Shown: positions 20,852 through 24,737 of the stretch, in pieces
Numbering within the stretch: the first letter of the stretch is position 1
Layout of the letters: each line of letters starts with the position of its first letter
Assembly: GCA_043811005.1 (NCBI GenBank)
Contig: JBDRNO010000257.1
Span: 1 to 24,737 of the forward strand
DNA length: 24,737 nt
Origin: JBDRNO01 sp043811005
Lineage (GTDB): Bacteria > Bacteroidota > Bacteroidia > NORP154
Direction of reading: 5' to 3'
Translations under genes and position numbers: made by a program
Notes under the pieces: model-generated
What the model saw: only the letters and a program-made list of their open reading frames with translations
Told to the model about the DNA's origin: nothing
Database searches by the model: none

Positions 20852-22435
20852 ATGACACAAACAGTATTTAAAGACCCTCCCTTACAAAGTGTTGGTAATT
20901 ACAATATCCCTGAAACTTTGAGTCAATTAGGGATAAAGGAAATTAACGATGGGGCTTGCACCGGCACCCAATGGTTAAAAACCACAGGAGACATACTTGA
21001 ATCGTACTCTCCCAATGATGGTGAATTGATCGCTAAGATCAGGCAAGGCACCTGGGATGACTATGAAACCATTATTGGCAAAGCTCAGGATGCTTTTAAG
21101 GAATTGAGAATGATGCCTGCTCCCAAACGCGGAGAGATAGTAAGGCAGATAGGGAATGAATTGAGAAAGTATAAAGAACCGCTTGGTAAGTTAGTCTCTT
21201 ATGAAATGGGAAAAGTTTACCAGGAAGGCCTTGGTGAGGTGCAGGAGATGATTGATATCTGTGATTTTGCAGTTGGATTGTCCCGCCAGTTGCATGGCTT
21301 TACAATGCATTCGGAACGCCCAAAGCACAGGATGTATGACCAATATCATCCTCTTGGTATTATCGGGGTGGTCTCCGCATTTAACTTCCCCGTTGCAGTA
21401 TGGGCATGGAATGCTATGATAGCGCTTGTTTGCGGTGATGTAGTGCTCTGGAAACCATCATCAAAGGTTATGCTATGCGCAATAGCTGTTCATAATATTG
21501 TTGCAAAGGTATTAAAGGAGAACAATGTGCCCGAAGGCGTATTGAACCTGATCGCTGCCGGCTCAAAATATGTAGGGGATGATTTCCTTGCCGATAAAAG
21601 GGTCGAATTGCTCTCTATAACCGGCTCTACAAAGCTGGGTAAAAAAGCAGGCAAGATCATTGGCGAGCGGCTTGGAAAACAAATTCTTGAATTAGGCGGC
21701 AATAATGCTATCATCATTTCAGAAAAATCCGATATGGAAATGGCATTATTGGCAGTGCTTTTCGGAGCTGTAGGAACTACCGGACAGCGGTGTACTTCCA
21801 CCCGCAGGTTGATCATCCATGAATCTGTTTACGATGAGTTTAAAGATAAGCTAACCACCGCTTATAAACAACTGAAAATAGGCAACCCGTTAGATGAAAC
21901 AACTCATGTAGGGCCAATGGTTGATACATGGGCTGTTAAGGATCTCCTGGATGCTATTGAGGAAGTTAAAAAACAGGGAGGTGAGATCATCTATGGAGGA
22001 GAGGTTTTGGAAGGAGAAGGATATGATTCCGGCTGTTATGTTGTTCCCTGTATAGCTGAAGTAAAAGGCAATCTTGATATTGTTAAGGAAGAAACCTTTG
22101 CCCCCCTGCTCTACCTGATGAAATACAAAAATATTGATGAAGCCATTGAATTGCATAATGATGTACCCCAGGGATTGTCATCGGCAATATTCACAAAAGA
22201 TCTCCAGGAAGCAGAGGCATTCTTGTCTCACCAGGGGTCGGATTGCGGAATTGCAAATGTAAACATCGGTACTTCAGGCGCTGAGATCGGAGGGGCTTTT
22301 GGCGGTGAAAAAGAAACCGGTGGCGGCAGGGAGTCGGGCTCCGATGCATGGAAGGCATATATGAGAAGACAAACCAACACCATTAACTACGGTGACGACC
22401 TCCCATTGGCACAGGGTATTGAGTTTGATATTTGA
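20852..22435 (+). CDS. amaB: ALDH7 (antiquitin)-family aldehyde dehydrogenase, probably L-aminoadipate-semialdehyde dehydrogenase
   Basis: A 527-residue NAD-dependent aldehyde dehydrogenase. The active-site residues are present: Asn178 in AFNFP, Lys201 in WKPSS, the cofactor loop GSTKLG (258-263), general base Glu280 in LELGGNN, and the nucleophile Cys314 in GQRCTSTRRL. The C-terminal block IGTSGAEIGGAFGGEKETGGGRESGSDAWKAYMRR is the hallmark of the ALDH7A1/antiquitin group. That group oxidises alpha-aminoadipate semialdehyde (with its cyclic form, piperideine-6-carboxylate) to alpha-aminoadipate in lysine breakdown. No other lysine-degradation gene lies in the window, so the substrate is assigned from family resemblance only. 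Length is normal. It follows leader element copy C and converges with the stress-gene cluster. Confidence 0.88.
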   Translation: MTQTVFKDPPLQSVGNYNIPETLSQLGIKEINDGACTGTQWLKTTGDILESYSPNDGELIAKIRQGTWDDYETIIGKAQDAFKELRMMPAPKRGEIVRQIGNELRKYKEPLGKLVSYEMGKVYQEGLGEVQEMIDICDFAVGLSRQLHGFTMHSERPKHRMYDQYHPLGIIGVVSAFNFPVAVWAWNAMIALVCGDVVLWKPSSKVMLCAIAVHNIVAKVLKENNVPEGVLNLIAAGSKYVGDDFLADKRVELLSITGSTKLGKKAGKIIGERLGKQILELGGNNAIIISEKSDMEMALLAVLFGAVGTTGQRCTSTRRLIIHESVYDEFKDKLTTAYKQLKIGNPLDETTHVGPMVDTWAVKDLLDAIEEVKKQGGEIIYGGEVLEGEGYDSGCYVVPCIAEVKGNLDIVKEETFAPLLYLMKYKNIDEAIELHNDVPQGLSSAIFTKDLQEAEAFLSHQGSDCGIANVNIGTSGAEIGGAFGGEKETGGGRESGSDAWKAYMRRQTNTINYGDDLPLAQGIEFDI

Positions 22436-22469
22436 GGAAAAGGGAAATCCGGCACCGGTATCGTGACAA

Positions 22470-22489
22470 ATAAACCAAATTTGGTTTAT
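22470..22489. terminator. 20-bp palindrome between convergent genes
   Basis: ATAAACCAAA is followed by its exact complement TTTGGTTTAT, in the 126-base gap between the ALDH gene and the minus-strand gene ending at 22562. Its position and symmetry suit a two-way terminator, although neither strand has a long T-run directly after it. An A8 run (22522-22529) would give minus-strand RNA a U8 run before the palindrome. Confidence 0.35.
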
Positions 22490-22561
22490 CGGGATGTAGC
22501 AACAAGGCTGACCCATCCTAAAAAAAAGGCTACAACCCAAAATTAAAACACTAGCAATTAT

Positions 22562-23014
22562 TTACTTAGACTTTGTCACAAAACCCTTTAAAGCTATGCC
22601 GAGTTCTTCCAGGTCATGATTTATCTTATGTTTAAACGAGTCCCAATTTTCAATTCCTTCTGCATTATATTCATCAATCTTCTTTTTTATTTTATTCATC
22701 CTTAATTCCAATGCGACCATCGCTTCATCATACTTTGATTTAATGTTTTCAATATTAAAAGCTGATGAGGATTCAGGATTATCAACCAAATTACTCTGAG
22801 TTTCTTTTATTTCCTTTTTCTTGTTTTCTATTTTATTAATGGACTCTTCTAACGCCTGGTTTAATTTCTGCTTGGCATCTTTCACTTCCTTTTTAGCAAG
22901 CTTAAATCTGCCCTTTGCCTCATTAAGTTCGTTTTCCAATATTTCACAATTAGATAAATCTGTGCTATTGGCAAAACCTACTACGGTTAGATGCTTTAAA
23001 ACATTTTTTTTCAT
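22562..23014 (-). CDS. Coiled-coil stress-type protein, cytoplasmic paralogue
   Basis: A 150-residue, highly charged, largely helical protein. Residues 20-115 form long heptad-like coiled coils (ELNEAKGRFKLAKKEVKDAKQKLNQALEE, then YDEAMVALELRMNKIKKKI). The C-terminal block IENWDSFKHKINHDLEELGIALKGF corresponds to KWNGFKNEFNHDMNELGKAFKDL in the lipoprotein at 23590-24060, so the two are paralogues. This motif is what I know from the family called sll1863 stress response proteins. Unlike its paralogue, it has no convincing signal peptide or lipobox (MKKNVLKHLTVVGFANS), so it is probably cytoplasmic. It lies 151 bases after the WMDHS gene on the same strand, possibly with its own promoter (TATCTTTC on the minus strand is a near match). 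Molecular function is unknown. Confidence 0.7.
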   Translation of the reverse strand: MKKNVLKHLTVVGFANSTDLSNCEILENELNEAKGRFKLAKKEVKDAKQKLNQALEESINKIENKKKEIKETQSNLVDNPESSSAFNIENIKSKYDEAMVALELRMNKIKKKIDEYNAEGIENWDSFKHKINHDLEELGIALKGFVTKSK

Positions 23015-23165
23015 GATTATACAGTTAGATTAAAAACATTTATTTAATAGTAGGTATTTAGAAAGATAATGACTTGACGTTTATATTTAACGAATACCTT
23101 TGAATTGGTTAATCCATAAGCTTTGTATATAAATAGATTAGAAGCAATTTTCATGTTTTTTGTGG

Positions 23166-23552
23166 TCAGCCAATTTTTTCAAAATGTTCTTTTACAAAAG
23201 CATGCATCTGATTTTTCGTTAAATTGTCAGTTGTTTCAATGTCAATCTTAATGTTATTAAAATGACTATCCTCTTTTAATAAGTTATACAATTCTGTTTT
23301 GGCATTGGTTGGCCCAAATATTATTACTTCTGAATAGTCCTTTATAACAGCACTTAGCTTTTTAAAAAATTCTGAAAGCTGATCTTGCTCAGTATTATGT
23401 TTCAGACTTTCATCCTTGCCAAAGTTTTGTTTTTCGTCTTGTACGGAGAGGGATTCTATTGTATTAGATGTAATTGTATTATTTTTTATTTCTATTATGT
23501 GAGCTATGGAATGATCCATCCAAACACCCAGTTTTTTGTTTGAGATTTTCAT
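23166..23552 (-). CDS. Small conserved WMDHS protein, possibly eRF1 domain 3-like fold
   Basis: A 128-residue cytoplasmic protein. The opening NKKLGVWMDHSIAHIIEI, then VIIFGPTNAKTELYNLL, then IDIETTDNLTKNQMHAFVKEHF is a combination I know from Bacteroidota proteins without an experimental function. The order - strand with an aspartate, FGPxxAKxEL, then a T-D-x-x-T-x-x-Q-x-x-AFV helix - resembles the last domain of eRF1/Pelota-like release factors, so a ribosome-related role is possible. This is fold-level inference only. ATG 23552 is chosen because residues before it (MIVLNKFKLFK in the longer frame) are not family-like. It starts 37 bases after the lipoprotein gene, so the two are probably co-transcribed. 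Confidence 0.7.
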   Translation of the reverse strand: MKISNKKLGVWMDHSIAHIIEIKNNTITSNTIESLSVQDEKQNFGKDESLKHNTEQDQLSEFFKKLSAVIKDYSEVIIFGPTNAKTELYNLLKEDSHFNNIKIDIETTDNLTKNQMHAFVKEHFEKIG

Positions 23553-23589
23553 CTTAAATAATTTGAATTTATTTAATACTATCAAATGT

Positions 23590-24060
23590 TTATTTTATAT
23601 TTTCAACTGTTAAATCTTTAAAAGCTTTGCCCAATTCATTCATGTCGTGGTTAAACTCATTTTTAAAACCATTCCATTTGTCTTGTCCATCATCTTTATA
23701 GTCTGCCAGTTTCTTTTTTAATTCGTTGTTTTTATTTTCCAACTCAACCAACATTTTATTATAGTCAGCATTGATTTCCTTTTTTTCACTTGCCAGTCTG
23801 GTCTTAAATTCAGTAATATTTTTTTCCTGAGCAATAATTATCTTTTCAGCTTCTATTTTGAATTGCTCATAGTTACTTATAGTATCCAGTCTGGCATGGT
23901 ACAAATCAGTTTTAGAATCTGCCAAATCTTTTTCAGCTTCTTGTACCTTATCTTCTGCATTTTTCACTTTTGTGTCTGATGACTGGCAACCGGAAAGTAT
24001 TGTTGTTGTCAGAAATATTGTGCTCCCAAGGATTAAAATTGAATTTTTCATTGTTTTCAT
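23590..24060 (-). CDS. Coiled-coil lipoprotein of the sll1863-like stress family
   Basis: A 156-residue lipoprotein. The signal peptide MKTMKNSILILGSTIFLTTTILSGC ends in the lipobox LSGC. The mature part is coiled coil (VKNAEDKVQEAEKDLADSKTDLYHARLD, then FKIEAEKIIIAQEKNITEFKTRLASEKKEINADY) ending in KWNGFKNEFNHDMNELGKAFKDLTVENIK. That end block defines the family and recurs in the gene at 22562-23014. ATG 24060 is chosen because AAAAGGA lies just upstream and the signal peptide is complete. In-frame ATGs at 24087 and 24051 and the far one at 24141 are less likely. It leads a minus-strand set of three. A stress-induced envelope role is inferred from the family name and genes, not shown by the sequence. 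Confidence 0.78.
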   Translation of the reverse strand: MKTMKNSILILGSTIFLTTTILSGCQSSDTKVKNAEDKVQEAEKDLADSKTDLYHARLDTISNYEQFKIEAEKIIIAQEKNITEFKTRLASEKKEINADYNKMLVELENKNNELKKKLADYKDDGQDKWNGFKNEFNHDMNELGKAFKDLTVENIK

Positions 24061-24224
24061 TTTTCCTTTTAGTTCAGTTTTGTTCATGACTTTGAATATT
24101 AGTTGTTGCAGCTGGCAATACAGTTGTGAATAAAATTTCACTATACAAAAGTCAGGCTAAATACCAAAGAAACCATTACATAATTTTATGTATTAGTTAC
24201 ATCATTCACACTTTTGAATAAATA

Positions 24225-24232
24225 CAAATGTA
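24225..24232 (-). promoter_or_regulatory. Candidate -7 box upstream of the stress-gene cluster
   Basis: TACATTTG on the minus strand matches TAnnTTTG exactly and is the same octamer as in front of the antitoxin gene. It also lies in a dyad (AATACA - AA - TGTATT). It is about 165 bases upstream of ATG 24060, implying a long leader, and no -33 TTG is obvious. Confidence 0.3.
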
Positions 24233-24279
24233 TTTGACTGTAAATTAGATAACTTAGATTGTGGTGCAGAAGAATGTTG

Positions 24280-24301
24280 TAATCACCAATATAGGTGATT
24301 A
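24280..24301. repeat. 8-bp hairpin
   Basis: TAATCACC (24280-24287) and GGTGATTA (24294-24301) pair perfectly around AATATA. No T-run follows on either strand. Confidence 0.45.
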
Positions 24302-24737
24302 TATGAGTGAGTTTTAAATTGTTACCAAAATAGGCTTAGAATGTAATCTCCAGCTATAAGACGCATCAGGTAAACTAATAAGAGGATAGACTGCCTAGAC
24401 TATTTGTAAGCACACAACCAAGCGCCATGAGTCCAACACACATCTAGAGGCGTATCAAAAACCTTACAACATCGGAGCCCTCACGAACACCATTTCAAAT
24501 AATTAAAATTGTAAGTAAATGCTAATCCAATTTAGCCTACAGGACTTTTTATCCAACACAAAAAACAAAATAAATTGTGCTTCGTTGATGGGCTAGTAAG
24601 TATTAAAAATTCCAAAAAATTCTTAAATCCGCAGGCAGTAAAACATTAAATGATTACATGCCATTCGGCTGTTCTCACTACTGAAAACCAAATAGCTGAA
24701 TTTAGGAAACATTGGTCTGTAACACAGACAAGTTCTA
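24302..24737. other. Right edge without a supportable gene
   Basis: All six frames are broken by stops. The longest pieces are a 29-codon plus frame from ATG 24650 open to the edge (MITCHSAVLTTENQIAEFRK...) and a minus frame of about 37 codons. Composition differs from the genes around it, and both fragments could be remains of a decayed gene or mobile element; nothing is identifiable. Confidence 0.4.

Noticed and set aside
24650..24737. Possible partial plus-strand gene at the right edge (MITCHSAVLTT...)
   Set aside because: Only 29 codons, no start signal, no recognisable family, and the surrounding DNA is broken in every frame.

Overview
The window looks like AT-rich chromosomal DNA of a Bacteroidota bacterium, probably an uncultured lineage. 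The signs are two large secreted proteins with type IX secretion (T9SS) C-terminal sorting domains, a PorW/SprE-type T9SS lipoprotein, a Bacteroidota-style GH3-family adenylating enzyme next to an M23 peptidase, TAnnTTTG-like promoter cores and few Shine-Dalgarno sequences. I cannot place it below phylum from the sequence.

Layout. Positions 1-2440 are an accessory, gene-poor stretch. It holds a possible partial ORF at the left edge, a RelE/ParE-type toxin-antitoxin pair, an overlooked 36-residue single-pass membrane protein with its own terminator, and about 1.25 kb of non-coding DNA packed with inverted, tandem and GC-rich palindromic repeats. Positions 2449-5971 (minus strand) are a porW/sprE - bactofilin - atpZ cluster. 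An 18-bp terminal-inverted-repeat element sits between porW and the bactofilin gene and supplies the porW stop codon. Positions 6271-8906 (plus) encode an M23 peptidase and the GH3-family enzyme. Positions 8999-16031 hold two neighbouring paralogous T9SS cargo proteins; both carry a seven-repeat predicted beta-propeller, and the first has three extra MAM/CARDB-like modules in front. Positions 16067-22435 hold dxr (isoprenoid synthesis), rseP (site-2 protease), an unknown exported protein and an ALDH7-family dehydrogenase. Positions 22562-24060 (minus) are a small three-gene set: two paralogous coiled-coil stress-type proteins, one of them a lipoprotein, around a small protein with a conserved WMDHS motif. 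The last ~430 bases show no gene I can support.

How the parts fit. PorW belongs to the secretion machine that should export the two sorting-domain proteins. AtpZ and bactofilin beside porW match an arrangement I know from Bacteroidota, but the ATP synthase genes expected after atpZ are not here. Dxr and RseP are housekeeping neighbours.

The least explained part is the non-coding DNA. Three intergenic regions (before porW, before the gene at 19656 and before the ALDH gene) carry copies of one composite element: an AT-rich lead-in, a CTGG/CCAG hairpin, an AT-rich spacer and the motif AATTCCGATAC(T/A)ATA. All are oriented with the motif toward the downstream gene. A CACATAG/CTATGTG hairpin of similar design precedes rseP. 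A second, GC-rich palindrome family (beginning TTCGCCTGCC) occurs in intergenic DNA, inside one of the CTGG hairpins, and in a short form in frame inside a coding sequence. These nested repeat families are the best candidate for something undescribed in this window.
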